NCBI RefSeq assembly: GCF_022758235.1 | Contig: NZ_JALEBG010000002.1 | Location: 558,001-622,000 of the forward strand | Direction: 5' to 3' | Length of the DNA: 64,000 nucleotides | DNA from: Pontibacter liquoris | GTDB taxonomy: Bacteria; Bacteroidota; Bacteroidia; Cytophagales; Hymenobacteraceae | Shown: positions 46,721-56,282 of the stretch, piece by piece | How positions within the stretch are numbered: position 1 is the first letter of the stretch | Layout: each line of letters starts with the position of its first letter | Translations under genes and position numbers: made by a program | The notes under the pieces: model-generated | The model's input: only the letters and a program-made list of their open reading frames with translations | The model's database searches: none | Told to the model about the DNA's origin: nothing

Positions 46721-48583
46721 TTATTTTCCGAGGTATACCATTAACACCGAAATATCGGCCGGTGTCACGCCACTTATTCTGGAGGCCTGCCCTATCGTTT
46801 CAGGATTTATCTTCAATAATTTTTCTTTGGCTTCTGCCGATAGCGCCGGAATGTTTCTATAGTCGATCTTCTCTTTGATCGTATAGTTTTCCAGTTCGCT
46901 CATCTTGTTGGCCATCACATATTCTTTCTCGATGTAGCTTTCATACTTCACCGAAATACCGGCCTGCTCTACGCTGTCCTTTGCAAACTTGCTAAGGTAA
47001 TCGCCTATAGCCGGTATAGCCGCTGCCAGGTGTTCTATCTCGATGTTCGGTCGCTTGATGAGCTGGCCGGCACGCTGCTTTTCTACGATCGGGGCAGAGC
47101 CCATCTCTTCCAGCATGCTGTTGATATCTCCGGGCTCAACAGGCTTGTTATTTAAATAGGCGATGATTTCAGCTGTTTCCGTGATCTTCTTATCCACAGC
47201 TTTCATACGCTGTTCATCGGCCAAACCAAGTTCGTAGCCAAGCTTTGTCAGGCGGATATCGGCATTGTCCTGGCGCAGCAGAATGCGGTGCTCTGCCCGG
47301 GAAGTAAACATGCGGTATGGCTCGTTAGTGCCTTTGTTTACCAGGTCATCAATCAGCACGCCAATGTACGCTTCGGATCGTTTAAGCATAAACGGTGCTT
47401 TGTCGTTTATCTTGTTATGTGCGTTAATGCCCGCCATCAATCCCTGGCAGGCAGCTTCCTCGTAACCGGTGGTGCCGTTTATCTGGCCGGCAAAGTATAA
47501 GTTCTCTACCAGCTTTGTTTCCAAGGTCAGGTTCAGTTGGGTAGGCGGAAAGAAATCATACTCGATGGCGTAGCCTGGGCGGAACATTTTGGCATTCTCG
47601 AAGCCCACTATTTTGCGGAGGGCTTTGAGCTGCACGTCTTCCGGCAATGAGCTGGAAAAACCATTCACGTATACTTCCACCGTGCTCCATCCTTCCGGCT
47701 CCACAAAAATCTGGTGGCGGTCGCGGTCAGCAAAGCGGTTGATCTTATCTTCTATACTTGGGCAGTAACGCGGGCCCAGGCCCTGGATGCGTCCCTGGAA
47801 CATCGGCGATTTTTCAAAGCCGGTCTTCAGGATCTCGTGTACCTCCGAGTTGGTATAAGTGATATAGCAGCTGCGCTGTTTTTGCAACGGCTCAGTATCA
47901 GTGTAAGAAAATTTGGTGGGGTTCTCGTCGCCGAACTGCTCTTCCATCCGGCTATAGTCCAGGCTGCGGCCGTCTACGCGCGGCGGGGTTCCGGTCTTCA
48001 TGCGGCCGGCTTCAAAGCCAAATTCCACCAGTTGTTCGGTTAGCCCTTTAGCTGATTTTTCAGCGGCTCTTCCGCCTCCCAGTTGCTTTTCGCCGATGTG
48101 GATAATACCATTCAAAAAGGTGCCATTGGTTAAAACAACGGCCTTTCCACGGATAGTTATCCCCAGGCTAGTGCGCACTCCGACAGCCTTCCCTCCTTCT
48201 ACGGCAATGCCCGTTACCATCTCCTGCCAGAAGTCAACGTTCTCTGTTTGCTCCAGGCTCAGGCGCCAGGCTTCGGCAAACCGCATGCGGTCGCTTTGCG
48301 CGCGCGGGCTCCACATAGCCGGACCTTTGGACTTGTTGAGCATGCGGAACTGGATCATGGTCTGGTCGGTAATGATACCGCTCATCCCGCCGAGGGCATC
48401 TACCTCCCGAACGATCTGTCCTTTTGCTACGCCCCCCATGGCGGGGTTGCATGACATCTGGGCAATGGTGTTCATGTTCATGGTAGCAAGGAGCACCTTC
48501 GATCCCATTTTAGCGGCAGCGGCGGCAGCTTCACAGCCGGCATGTCCGGCGCCTACAACTATAATATCGTATTCTGGAAACAT
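46721..48583 (-). CDS. mnmG: tRNA 5-carboxymethylaminomethyluridine synthesis enzyme MnmG
   Basis: FAD-dependent partner of MnmE that installs the carboxymethylaminomethyl group at wobble U34 of several tRNAs. The 620-residue protein has the FAD-binding [12 protein letters not shown] (about 9-20), the Cys of [13 protein letters not shown] near 45, [11 protein letters not shown] near 155 and [15 protein letters not shown] [14 protein letters not shown] near 365. The C-terminal helical domain ends with the conserved region [18 protein letters not shown]. mnmG (gidA) is next to oriC in many bacteria, which is relevant for the candidate origin 3 kb away and the parS site just upstream of it. Confidence 0.97.
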   Translation of the reverse strand: MFPEYDIIVVGAGHAGCEAAAAAAKMGSKVLLATMNMNTIAQMSCNPAMGGVAKGQIVREVDALGGMSGIITDQTMIQFRMLNKSKGPAMWSPRAQSDRMRFAEAWRLSLEQTENVDFWQEMVTGIAVEGGKAVGVRTSLGITIRGKAVVLTNGTFLNGIIHIGEKQLGGGRAAEKSAKGLTEQLVEFGFEAGRMKTGTPPRVDGRSLDYSRMEEQFGDENPTKFSYTDTEPLQKQRSCYITYTNSEVHEILKTGFEKSPMFQGRIQGLGPRYCPSIEDKINRFADRDRHQIFVEPEGWSTVEVYVNGFSSSLPEDVQLKALRKIVGFENAKMFRPGYAIEYDFFPPTQLNLTLETKLVENLYFAGQINGTTGYEEAACQGLMAGINAHNKINDKAPFMLKRSEAYIGVLIDDLVNKGTNEPYRMFTSRAEHRILLRQDNADIRLTKLGYELGLADEQRMKAVDKKITETAEIIAYLNNKPVEPGDINSMLEEMGSAPIVEKQRAGQLIKRPNIEIEHLAAAIPAIGDYLSKFAKDSVEQAGISVKYESYIEKEYVMANKMSELENYTIKEKIDYRNIPALSAEAKEKLLKINPETIGQASRISGVTPADISVLMVYLGK

Positions 48584-48601
48584 GTAATCTGATTTAAGAG
48601 A

Positions 48602-48617
48602 TGTTTCACGTGAAACA
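48602..48617. promoter_or_regulatory. parS: parS chromosome-partition site
   Basis: TGTTTCACGTGAAACA, an exact match to the 16-bp parS consensus bound by ParB. It sits inside a perfect palindrome of 22 bp (48599-48620) between mnmG and ybeY. parS sites cluster around the replication origin in most bacteria. Confidence 0.93.
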
Positions 48618-48647
48618 TCTGCAAGAGGTTGGGAATTCCTTTTGAGA

Positions 48648-49076
48648 CTAAAACTTTCGCAAAGATAAGGAAGAATCCTCTTCTTTGCGCATCAGTGTCT
48701 CTTCCTCGTCAGACTTATCTTTGAAACCGAGCAGGTGGAGGATGCCGTGGATGACGACGCGGTGTAGCTCGTCGGTAAAGGAAGTGCCCAACTCCGCGGA
48801 GTTGTCGCGTACGCGGTCTATGCTTATAAAAACATCACCTTCAATAGTGCCTTCTTCGTCAGCATTATTGAAGGTGATGATGTCGGTGAGCGTGTCGTGA
48901 TCGAGGTACTCGACGTTGATCTCGTGCAGGTACTCGTCGGAGCAGAAAATGTAAGTAAGCGGGCCTAGCTCCTGGCCGTGTTTCTCAATTACTGTGGCGA
49001 TCCAATCAGATACTTGCTCCGGGTTATCCAGCGTAAAATCGACGTCCTCGCTGATAAACTCAATTGGATGATCCAT
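48648..49076 (-). CDS. ybeY: Endoribonuclease YbeY (rRNA maturation)
   Basis: Zinc-dependent endoribonuclease involved in 16S rRNA maturation and ribosome quality control. The ATG at 49076 ([14 protein letters not shown]) gives 142 residues; the open frame runs 22 codons further but overlaps the upstream gene more. Visible are TDIITFN near 66 and the metal-binding helix [17 protein letters not shown] (about 111-127). The first two His are kept, while the third, normally in G-Y-D-H, is replaced by an Asp/Lys pair, as in several Bacteroidota homologues. It overlaps the ATPase gene by 17 bp. Confidence 0.92.
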   Translation of the reverse strand: MDHPIEFISEDVDFTLDNPEQVSDWIATVIEKHGQELGPLTYIFCSDEYLHEINVEYLDHDTLTDIITFNNADEEGTIEGDVFISIDRVRDNSAELGTSFTDELHRVVIHGILHLLGFKDKSDEEETLMRKEEDSSLSLRKF

Positions 49077-49485
49077 TCTGTAAATTAGCAATGTTAAAGA
49101 TGAGCTGAACCTTTTTTCCGTTATCGGCAAAGTTAACCTCATCGCAAAGGTTGCGCATCAGGAAAATGCCACGTCCGCCGGGGCTCTCCAGGTTTTCAGG
49201 AGCGGTGGGATCTGGCAGCTGCTCGTAATTAAAGCCAGGGCCTTCGTCTTCAATTTCAAAAAGCAACTTGTTGTCCTCGATCTGAAGCGTCAGGTATACG
49301 TTCTTGTCTTTGTCGAACTTGTTTCCGTGGCGGATAGCATTATTTACAGATTCCGTGACAGCAACCATGATGTTGCCATAAATGTCGTCTTCAAACTCGA
49401 ATTCTTCCTTAGAATTGTCGATAAAGCTCTCTATTACGCGGATATTCTCGATAAGGGAAGGAATCTGAATTTTAACCTGATTCAT
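49060..49485 (-). CDS. RsbW-like ATP-binding (HATPase_c_2) protein
   Basis: Small GHKL-type ATPase of 141 residues related to serine kinases/anti-sigma factors of the RsbW/SpoIIAB type. Visible are the N-box AVTESVNNAIRHGN (about 48-61), the G1 box FEIEDEGPGFN near 85, and the G2 region ENLESPGGRGIFLMRNL near 105-121. The usual partners, an anti-anti-sigma STAS protein and a PP2C phosphatase, are not next to it; a distant STAS-like protein is encoded at 20587. It is 28 bp from the DUF4175 gene and overlaps ybeY, so all three probably share a message. Confidence 0.88.
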   Translation of the reverse strand: MNQVKIQIPSLIENIRVIESFIDNSKEEFEFEDDIYGNIMVAVTESVNNAIRHGNKFDKDKNVYLTLQIEDNKLLFEIEDEGPGFNYEQLPDPTAPENLESPGGRGIFLMRNLCDEVNFADNGKKVQLIFNIANLQNGSSN

Positions 49486-49513
49486 ATCAATCGTTAAGTG
49501 TAAAATTAGGTGC

Positions 49514-52500
49514 TTACTTATTGCTGATGTTCTGAAAATACTCGTTAACCTTCTGCTTGTAATACGGCGACAAGGCAGGCGGTATGGTTTTAAGCAGTTC
49601 TGTCTGCTTTTCTTTTGCTTTTAAATACTTCTCAAACGAGGGCGGAACTTTGCGGGCAATCTCTTTGGCCGAAGTAGCCTCGCGTTTATTGTCCAATTCC
49701 CGTTCCTTCACAGCCTTCTCCGCTTCCAGTAATCGGGTCAGGATTTCACGCTGCCGCAGGATGGTCTGTTCGGTCAAACGTTTATTAACGAGATCAGTCT
49801 CGCTTTGTTCCATCATCTTACTGATATTTCCCAACTGGCCGCTTTTGCCGTTTTCGCCTGGTTTTTGCCCCTGCTTCTCCAACTCCTGCATGGCATTTCG
49901 TAAAGCCTCCTGCTCCGCAGCCAATTTAGCTAATTCTTCAGAAAGTGCCTTACCCGATTGCCCACCTTTTTTCAAATCTTCGATTTTTTTGTTCAATTGT
50001 TGCTGCAATTCTCCTAAACCACCGGGTTTGGGCTTGGCGCCCTTCTGTTTGCCGGCCATACTTCCCTGCATTTGCTGCATGGCCTGCTGCATTTGCTTCA
50101 GCGCATCGTTGAGCATCAGCGCCAGGTTGTTCATACTTGTCATAGCCAGTTGCTGCTGCACATTGGCCTTGGGCACATTGCGGTCGCTGAGCTGCTTGAG
50201 GCTGTTGTCCATACTTTGGTTCATAGCCGCTACCTCGCGCGTTACGAAAGACTGGATCTGGAATACTTTTTTGGATAGGGCAAAGAGGCTGTCTTCAATT
50301 ACCCGCGCATTGTCTTTCAGGGCCAGCTGCTTTTGCGATAGCGTGATGAAGCGCGGGTCGCTCTGGCTTACACTTCGGAACTGCTTCATCACATCTTCCT
50401 GGTCAAAGGAGAGCGTAATGAGGTTCTCCAGGATATCGCGCAGGTTGTCCAGGTTCTGCTCCATGCCGGCCATGCCCATGCTACTTTTCATCTCCTGCAT
50501 TTTCTGGGCCATCTGCTGCATCTTCTCCCCTGCCTTCTGCTGCGACTCGCTGGCTTTTTTGTTTTGGTTCTTCTCTAGCTGCTCCTGACTCTGCTCCATC
50601 TGCTGCTCGATGCTTTGCTGCTCCTGCTGCTGTTGCTGCTCGTCTAGGCTGTTGGGGTTCTCCAACTGTTGGTTCAAATCTTTGAGCTCGTCGAGCTGTT
50701 TTTTCACGTCCTCAAAATCCTGTTGCAGTTCTTTCTGCTCCTGCTGCAACTGCTGGTTTTGTTGCTGTTTCTGCTCGGTTTTGTCGGCCAGCTGCTTTTC
50801 GTCTTTGGCCATTTCGGTGAGCTTCTCCGACACGTTGCCCAGTTTTTGCTCGAACTGCAGTTGCTTAAATAGCTCCAGGACACGCTCTATCTCACGCTCC
50901 AGGTTCTTTTCTCGGTTATCGAGCTTGCTGAGCAGTTTCTGCATCTCGGTGTCGTTGGGCTGCTGCTGCTGGAGTAATTTCTCCAATTCTTCGTAAAGCT
51001 TTTTGGTTTCAGGGTCCAGCAGATCGTTCATCATTTTCTGAAGTTGCTGCGCTTTTTCAGCCAGCTGCTTGTTAGGCTCGCTGAGCATGTTCTGCTTTTT
51101 GCTGAGCTGGTCAAACATATCCTTCATCGAAGACAGATCCTGCTCCAATTGCTTTTTCTTGGCCATCAAATCTTCCAGCTGCTTTTTGTCCTGCCAGTTC
51201 AGGTCGCGCTTGGTCTTCATCTTGTCTTCTGATTTGGCCAGTTCTTTCTGCAGCTCGTTGGCCTGGTTCAGCGTCTGGCTCAGTTGGCTGGATACCGACT
51301 GGGCATTGCTGTCAAGCTCTTTCTGCAGCTCGCGCTTGTCAGGTACTTTTAGTTCGAAGGTGCGCGTGCGCGCCGCTTTAGGGCCGTGTAGGCCATCGTT
51401 GTCCCATACCTGCACAAAGTACTCCAGCTTGTCGCCGGGCTGCATGTTCAGGGCGGCGGTGTTCCACTGATAATAATAGGTCTGGCTGAGTTGCTGCAGG
51501 TTTAGTGGAAGCGGCCGGCTTTTGTAAGTAGCCTGCGGGGTTTTGTCGTTGCTGATGCGGTAGTGCAGCGCCAGGCGGGTCAGCCCGTAATCGTCCGACA
51601 CATCGCCGCCCAGTACCAGGTAAGTATAAAGTGCCGTATCCTGGAACTGCTCCATACTGATCTGCGGGTGCCGGTCCGGGATGGTGGTGATCTGGTAGCT
51701 GATCGGCTCCTTGTTGGTGCTGTAGGCGTTGCGGAGCCTGATGCTATAGTTGCGGCTCTGGTTAAACTGCTTGGAAGCGGTAAAGGTGTTTGCGTCCTTT
51801 ACGGCTGTCAGCACCTGGGCCGGCGCCTCAAAGGCTAGTTTTACACTATCGGTTTCGGTGGCTGCAAAATGCCAGGTAAGGGTGCTGCCTTCGGGCACTA
51901 CCGCGTTGCCGGTATTCTGGATCTCCTCAGGCTTTCGGTTTAAGTATGGCGGGTAGGCCACCTGCATCCGGAACTGCCGCAGGTTAGGGCGCGAAAGCAG
52001 TTGCAGCTGGTAGTGGTCAGAGAAAAAGCCGGAGCCCTCCAGCTGAAATTCCACAGGCTTCTGCAACTGCTTAAAAGTATAAGTATAAGTGCCCTTGCTG
52101 GCAGCAGTGAGCTGCTGGCGCCGGCCGTTATAGTTGAGGTATACTTCGTTTGGTACAGCATTGCCAGTGACAGCAACTTTCAGCTCAAAGTCTTCGCCGC
52201 GGAAGGCCTGCAGCGGCTTGCTCTGCACCACAAACTGAAAAGGCGCCTGCGGGGTATAATGGGTTTTATAGTGGATGATGCGCTCGGTGCCCTGCAGCAA
52301 AATGGTGGGATAAATAAGCGCAATGAGCACGGCAATAACTACCGGCAGCGCTACATACTTGAGCAGGGGTGTGTTTTCACGGTACGTCACGGCATCCGTA
52401 AACCGGAAGGTGACCAGCTGGTTGGTGCGCTGGGCGATACTGGCGGCGATCAGCTCGTTAGTGCGGTCCAGGTTCTTTAGCTGAATTGCATTGAGCAGCT

Positions 52501-52828
52501 TATCGCGGATATCGGGGTAATGGGAACCTATCCGCTGCGCGGCCTGCTCGTCTGTCAATACTTTTTTCAGGTTAGCCAGGGCCGAGAGAGGCAGCACGAT
52601 CCAGCGGACCAACACGTACACCACCACTGCAACAAAAGAGAAGAGCAGAAACGCCCGCACATACTCCGGAAAGTAGAACATGTACTCCAGCAAACTATAC
52701 ATGATGTAAACAGAAAGCAGGAGCCCGACTGCAAAGATGCTCCCCCGCAAGAGCATGTTGCGGTAAAACTTTTGCTTGAACTCCTGCAACTGATGCAGCA
52801 ACTGATCGAGTGCATCGGGATGTTTCAT
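49514..52828 (-). CDS. DUF4175 family membrane-anchored coiled-coil protein
   Basis: Very large protein of 1104 residues. Two or three membrane segments lie near the N-terminus (about 26-75 and 152-172). A beta-rich region follows (about 180-490), with repeated Ig-like strands such as FRGEDFELKVAVTGNAVP. The C-terminal 600 residues are an almost continuous Gln/Lys/Glu-rich coiled coil, for example QKQQQNQQLQQEQKELQQ, with a Met/Gln-rich part near 910-935. This fits the DUF4175 family of Bacteroidota, whose role is unknown. It is the first gene of a likely operon with the RsbW-like ATPase, ybeY, and possibly mnmG. Confidence 0.85.
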   Translation of the reverse strand: MKHPDALDQLLHQLQEFKQKFYRNMLLRGSIFAVGLLLSVYIMYSLLEYMFYFPEYVRAFLLFSFVAVVVYVLVRWIVLPLSALANLKKVLTDEQAAQRIGSHYPDIRDKLLNAIQLKNLDRTNELIAASIAQRTNQLVTFRFTDAVTYRENTPLLKYVALPVVIAVLIALIYPTILLQGTERIIHYKTHYTPQAPFQFVVQSKPLQAFRGEDFELKVAVTGNAVPNEVYLNYNGRRQQLTAASKGTYTYTFKQLQKPVEFQLEGSGFFSDHYQLQLLSRPNLRQFRMQVAYPPYLNRKPEEIQNTGNAVVPEGSTLTWHFAATETDSVKLAFEAPAQVLTAVKDANTFTASKQFNQSRNYSIRLRNAYSTNKEPISYQITTIPDRHPQISMEQFQDTALYTYLVLGGDVSDDYGLTRLALHYRISNDKTPQATYKSRPLPLNLQQLSQTYYYQWNTAALNMQPGDKLEYFVQVWDNDGLHGPKAARTRTFELKVPDKRELQKELDSNAQSVSSQLSQTLNQANELQKELAKSEDKMKTKRDLNWQDKKQLEDLMAKKKQLEQDLSSMKDMFDQLSKKQNMLSEPNKQLAEKAQQLQKMMNDLLDPETKKLYEELEKLLQQQQPNDTEMQKLLSKLDNREKNLEREIERVLELFKQLQFEQKLGNVSEKLTEMAKDEKQLADKTEQKQQQNQQLQQEQKELQQDFEDVKKQLDELKDLNQQLENPNSLDEQQQQQEQQSIEQQMEQSQEQLEKNQNKKASESQQKAGEKMQQMAQKMQEMKSSMGMAGMEQNLDNLRDILENLITLSFDQEDVMKQFRSVSQSDPRFITLSQKQLALKDNARVIEDSLFALSKKVFQIQSFVTREVAAMNQSMDNSLKQLSDRNVPKANVQQQLAMTSMNNLALMLNDALKQMQQAMQQMQGSMAGKQKGAKPKPGGLGELQQQLNKKIEDLKKGGQSGKALSEELAKLAAEQEALRNAMQELEKQGQKPGENGKSGQLGNISKMMEQSETDLVNKRLTEQTILRQREILTRLLEAEKAVKERELDNKREATSAKEIARKVPPSFEKYLKAKEKQTELLKTIPPALSPYYKQKVNEYFQNISNK

Positions 52829-52973
52829 GTCTTTGCTCCTTCCTGTTTAGCGCATGGTGCCTGTCCGGGACTTTTACGTGTAAAATAAGCGCAGCTTTGC
52901 CGGGTTATACTTCAAGTGTTCAGCCTTCTAATATAAACTCAGGTGGTCTGCTCTTTCGTATGCCGCTCCCCTC

Positions 52974-53735
52974 CTATACCAGCTCCAGCAGTACGGGACA
53001 GTGGTCGGAGTGTTTGGCTTCCGTAAGTATAGCCGAGCGTTTGAGCCTGTCTTTCAGGTTTTCGGTGGCCATGTTATAATCAATACGCCAGCCCAGGTTT
53101 TTAGTGCGTGCGCCGGCCCGGTAACTCCACCAGGTATAGTTGTGCGGCTCGGCATTGAAGTGCCGGAACGAATCGATAAAGCCACTGCCCACAAACTGAC
53201 ACATCCAGTTGCGCTCTTCCGGCAAAAAACCAGAGCTTTTGGCGTTTGACTTCGGGTTATGGATGTCGATAGGATGATGGCAGATATTGTAATCCCCGCT
53301 GATCACCAGCCCCGGCAACGTGTGCCTGAGGTCCTGCACATACCCATGGAAATCATCGAGCCACTGCATTTTAAAGCGCTGGCGCAGATCGCCGCTGGAG
53401 CCCGAAGGCATGTAGACGCTCATCACCGAAAAATCGGCGTAGTCGGCGCGTAGCACGCGGCCTTCCACATCGTAGCATTCCATACCGCAACCGGTTTCTA
53501 CGTGCCTGGGTTTTTCTTTGCTCAGGATGGCCACGCCGCTGTAGCCTTTTTTAACCGCCGGATGCAGGTATACGTGATAGCCCATGTCCTCGAACAGCAC
53601 TTTATCAAATTTTGCTTCTTCAGCTTTGATCTCCTGCAGGCAGAGCACATCCGGGTTAGCGGCTTTCAGCCAGTCGGTAAAGCCTTTGGTAACAGCGGCA
53701 CGGATGCCGTTCACGTTGTAGGTAATAATTTTCAT
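52974..53735 (-). CDS. xth: Exodeoxyribonuclease III
   Basis: AP endonuclease and 3'-to-5' exonuclease of base-excision repair. The ATG at 53735 (MKIITYNVNGIRAAV) matches the family N-terminus; an ATG six codons upstream is less likely. Motifs: CLQEIKAEE near 35-43 (metal-binding Glu), VMSVYMPSG near 104, SGDYNICHHPIDI near 145-157 (catalytic Asp/Asn), WWSYRAGARTKNLGWRIDY near 206-224 and the terminal KHSDHCPVLLEL with the catalytic Asp-His. Length 253 is normal. Confidence 0.95.
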   Translation of the reverse strand: MKIITYNVNGIRAAVTKGFTDWLKAANPDVLCLQEIKAEEAKFDKVLFEDMGYHVYLHPAVKKGYSGVAILSKEKPRHVETGCGMECYDVEGRVLRADYADFSVMSVYMPSGSSGDLRQRFKMQWLDDFHGYVQDLRHTLPGLVISGDYNICHHPIDIHNPKSNAKSSGFLPEERNWMCQFVGSGFIDSFRHFNAEPHNYTWWSYRAGARTKNLGWRIDYNMATENLKDRLKRSAILTEAKHSDHCPVLLELV

Positions 53736-53911
53736 GGGTAAATTTTGCGGCAAACGTATCAGGTAGCACGATTTTTCTTCTTATCCGAATCCTGGGTAAG
53801 AAATAAGAGTGATGACACAAGTATGAACCCGAGAACCGTGTACTTTTTCATAAGCTTATACTTTCAGGTTATATTTTGTTTAAAGTCGTGCTGCGAAATA
53901 CGCGCTGCGAT

Positions 53912-54262
53912 TTATACTTGGTCAGCCTGTTTAAAATATTCGATGATGTGCCACTTGAGCATGTTTTCCTGCTCGCGGAGGTTGGCAAACGGTATGGTTT
54001 TAACCGCCGTATAGTGTGGCCAGCCTTCTTCATCCAGCCCGTTGTAAGTATAATAGCCCGACAGGCTGAATACTTTGCAGGTGGCAATGTGCATCAGGTC
54101 CTGCTTTTCTTCTTTGGTAAACTCCCGGATGCCCCTGCCGAGTTCCTGTATGCCGATCAGAAAAAGGATGGCGTTCAGGTCCGGCTTTTTGCCAAACTGC
54201 TTCATGAGGGCAGCCCGCAGCTGGGTCCAGTTATGATCCAGGTTATCGGAATCTAAATCCAT
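53912..54262 (-). CDS. Conserved hypothetical protein
   Basis: Cytoplasmic protein of 116 residues. The pattern NAILFLIGIQELGRGIREFTKEEKQDLMHIATCKVFS and then GYYTYNGLDEEGWPHY recurs in a family known to me only from Bacteroidota genomes, with no assigned function. It is helical with a short aromatic-rich turn. It lies between the exonuclease III and CMD genes on the same strand but with gaps over 100 bp, so it is likely independent. Confidence 0.75.
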   Translation of the reverse strand: MDLDSDNLDHNWTQLRAALMKQFGKKPDLNAILFLIGIQELGRGIREFTKEEKQDLMHIATCKVFSLSGYYTYNGLDEEGWPHYTAVKTIPFANLREQENMLKWHIIEYFKQADQV

Positions 54263-54285
54263 TTGATAGTTGGTTGGTGAATGTT

Positions 54286-54376
54286 AATTGTTGATCGTTG
54301 GTTGTTAATTGCTTTTCACGGCATGTAGGTTACATATGGCCTTCCTCAAATCAACAATTAACAACCAACAATCAAT
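54286..54376. repeat. Inverted repeat of GTTGGTTGTTAATTG type
   Basis: GTTGGTTGTTAATTG (54297-54311) and its complement CAATTAACAACCAAC (about 54355-54369) face each other across roughly 43 bp between two minus-strand genes. Such TTGTTGGTTG strings are common intergenic repeats in this phylum. Confidence 0.6.
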
Positions 54377-54730
54377 TTACTCGGCGCTTCCGCGGGCCTT
54401 TAGCTCTTCCCAGTATTCCACGGCACGGCGGAAGTGCGGGATCACAATAGAACCACCCACCAGGTTAGCAATGGAAAATACTTCCATGATCTGCTCGTCG
54501 GTTAAACCCTCTTCGTAGCATTTGCCCACGTGGTATTTGATGCAGTCGTCGCAGCGCAGCACCATAGAGGCCACCAGCCCCAGCATTTCCTTTGTTTTCA
54601 CATCCAGGGCACCTTCCATGTAAGTGTTGGTATCCAGGTTAAAGAAACGCTTGATCACTTTATTATCATATGACATGATGCGCTCGTTCATGCGCGTGCG
54701 GTAGTCATTAAATTCTTCTACTAAGCTCAT
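54377..54730 (-). CDS. Carboxymuconolactone decarboxylase (AhpD-like) family protein
   Basis: Small helical protein of 117 residues of the CMD/AhpD fold. The redox-type motif is visible in LRCDDCIKYHVGKCYEEG (about 59-76): two Cys in C-D-D-C followed by His three residues on. This arrangement is shared with AhpD-like peroxidatic enzymes rather than true carboxymuconolactone decarboxylases. The ATG at 54730 is used. It is divergent from comF, with the starts less than 100 bp apart. Confidence 0.9.
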   Translation of the reverse strand: MSLVEEFNDYRTRMNERIMSYDNKVIKRFFNLDTNTYMEGALDVKTKEMLGLVASMVLRCDDCIKYHVGKCYEEGLTDEQIMEVFSIANLVGGSIVIPHFRRAVEYWEELKARGSAE

Positions 54731-54823
54731 TGTTATGGGATGTGTGCTTGTTACGCTTTAAAAAATATACGTATAAAGTTACGCGAAATTAACCAATATA
54801 CCTTAAACCTGCTTCGCTGCCCA

Positions 54824-55510
54824 ATGTTCGAAGACCTGCTTACACTGCTGTTTCCGGAAAGCTGTTATGCCTGCAATGGGGCCATGGCCCGCGGCGAGCG
54901 GTATATCTGCACCTCCTGCAATGTAAAGCTGCCTTATACCAATTTTCATGTGCACGGCGCCACGGAGCTCAACCCGCTGCAGCGCCGGTTCTGGGGCAAG
55001 GTGCCCGTGCGGTTTGCATTCGCATACTTCTATTTTATACCTAAGGGGCGCGTGCAGCGGCTTTTGCACAAGCTAAAGTATAAAGGCGCGCAGGACCTGG
55101 GCGAGCACCTGGGGCAGCGTTACGGCACCCTCCTCTCCGACTACCACTACCAACAGCAGTTTGATTTGATCGTGCCGGTGCCGCTGCACAAGTATAAACT
55201 GCGCCGCCGCGGCTACAATCAATCCGATGCCTTTGCCAAGGGCTTAGCCAGTGCTATGCAGCTGGCGTGGAGCAGCAAAGTGTTAGTGCGTTTAGTTGAT
55301 ACGGCTACACAAACAAAGAAGAATCGCCTGGACCGCTGGGAGAACGTGGAACAGGTGTTTGGGGTAGCCCAGCCCGAGCAGGTACAGGGCAAGCGCATAC
55401 TAGTGGTGGACGATGTGATGACCACCGGCGCAACGCTGGAAGCCTGTGCCGTAGAGCTGCTCAAAGCCGGCGCTACGGAGGTTAGCGTCGTCGCGATTGC
55501 GGCGGCATAA
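54824..55510 (+). CDS. comF: ComF family protein (phosphoribosyltransferase domain)
   Basis: Cytoplasmic protein of 228 residues from the ATG at 54824 (MFEDLLTLLFPESCYACN); the frame extends 28 codons upstream without family features. An N-terminal zinc-ribbon (CYACN, then CTSCN) is followed by a type I PRTase domain with RGYNQSDAFAKGLA near 128 and the PRPP loop RILVVDDVMTTGATLEA near 191-207. ComF proteins assist DNA uptake in naturally competent bacteria, but the family is also found in non-competent species. It is the only competence-type gene in the window. Confidence 0.9.
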   Translation: MFEDLLTLLFPESCYACNGAMARGERYICTSCNVKLPYTNFHVHGATELNPLQRRFWGKVPVRFAFAYFYFIPKGRVQRLLHKLKYKGAQDLGEHLGQRYGTLLSDYHYQQQFDLIVPVPLHKYKLRRRGYNQSDAFAKGLASAMQLAWSSKVLVRLVDTATQTKKNRLDRWENVEQVFGVAQPEQVQGKRILVVDDVMTTGATLEACAVELLKAGATEVSVVAIAAA

Positions 55511-55679
55511 GGAGGTGTGTAGGTAGCGATTAGAAGCTTTATGCAATAGGGATATTCCTGTTATGCAGTTTACAGGTGCAACAAAGCTGATCGAAGCTAA
55601 ACCAAGGGGTATGTATTCTAAAACTACTTTTGCATAAAGGTGCTGTTGTCGACCGTTATTTCACCTTCCTGCTTGCTGC

Positions 55680-56282
55680 TTACTGCATTTCGTTCACCAA
55701 CTCCTTCAAATAGTCAAGGTGCCGGCCCACCTTCCTTTGTTTAATTTTTCTATTAAGAATGTATTGTAAGAGTAGAATTCCGGCATAGGCGCTGATCCTA
55801 ACCATAAGCGGAAGGGAATGCCATTTGTCAAGCATGCGATAATGCTGAAAATAAGGCAGTACTTCGATTAATGCAATGAAAAAGAGCAACGTACATCTTA
55901 GAGCCACTATTTCCAGCTTCGCCCTTTTTTCAAGTAAGTTAATCTGATGCTCCAAATTGGTTCTTACCATGCCATCCATCACTTCCATCTTACTTGCAAT
56001 ACGATAATTATAGTAGGCAAAAATTATCATGCCTATACAGAAGGCCACATAACTCCAGAACAGGACACTGGTAAATACCTTATGCACATCCTGCAAGTTG
56101 GCCATTAGAAGCAGAAATGGAAGAAAAGCCATTAGTACGATTCGTTTCCTGAATGCCCTTTTCAATGCAGCTACAGGTCCGTAGCTTTTATGCTGTATGA
56201 TTTCCATAATATCTTTGTTTATAGTGTTTCTTGCAGGAGTCTGTTGCCATATGTGTTTCAGATCATCAAGTTCCATAATCAA
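55680..56282 (-). CDS. Membrane protein partner of the ECF sigma factor
   Basis: Protein of 200 residues with an N-terminal MELDDLKHIWQQTPA segment, which is characteristic of membrane proteins encoded directly after ECF sigma factors in Bacteroidota. Four hydrophobic stretches are seen (about 48-65, 70-92, 128-147 and 160-175). The gene overlaps the sigma gene by 17 bp, so the two are translationally coupled. A role as anti-sigma or sigma-modulating factor is inferred from this position; no zinc-binding anti-sigma motif (HxxxCxxC) is present. Confidence 0.7.
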   Translation of the reverse strand: MIMELDDLKHIWQQTPARNTINKDIMEIIQHKSYGPVAALKRAFRKRIVLMAFLPFLLLMANLQDVHKVFTSVLFWSYVAFCIGMIIFAYYNYRIASKMEVMDGMVRTNLEHQINLLEKRAKLEIVALRCTLLFFIALIEVLPYFQHYRMLDKWHSLPLMVRISAYAGILLLQYILNRKIKQRKVGRHLDYLKELVNEMQ

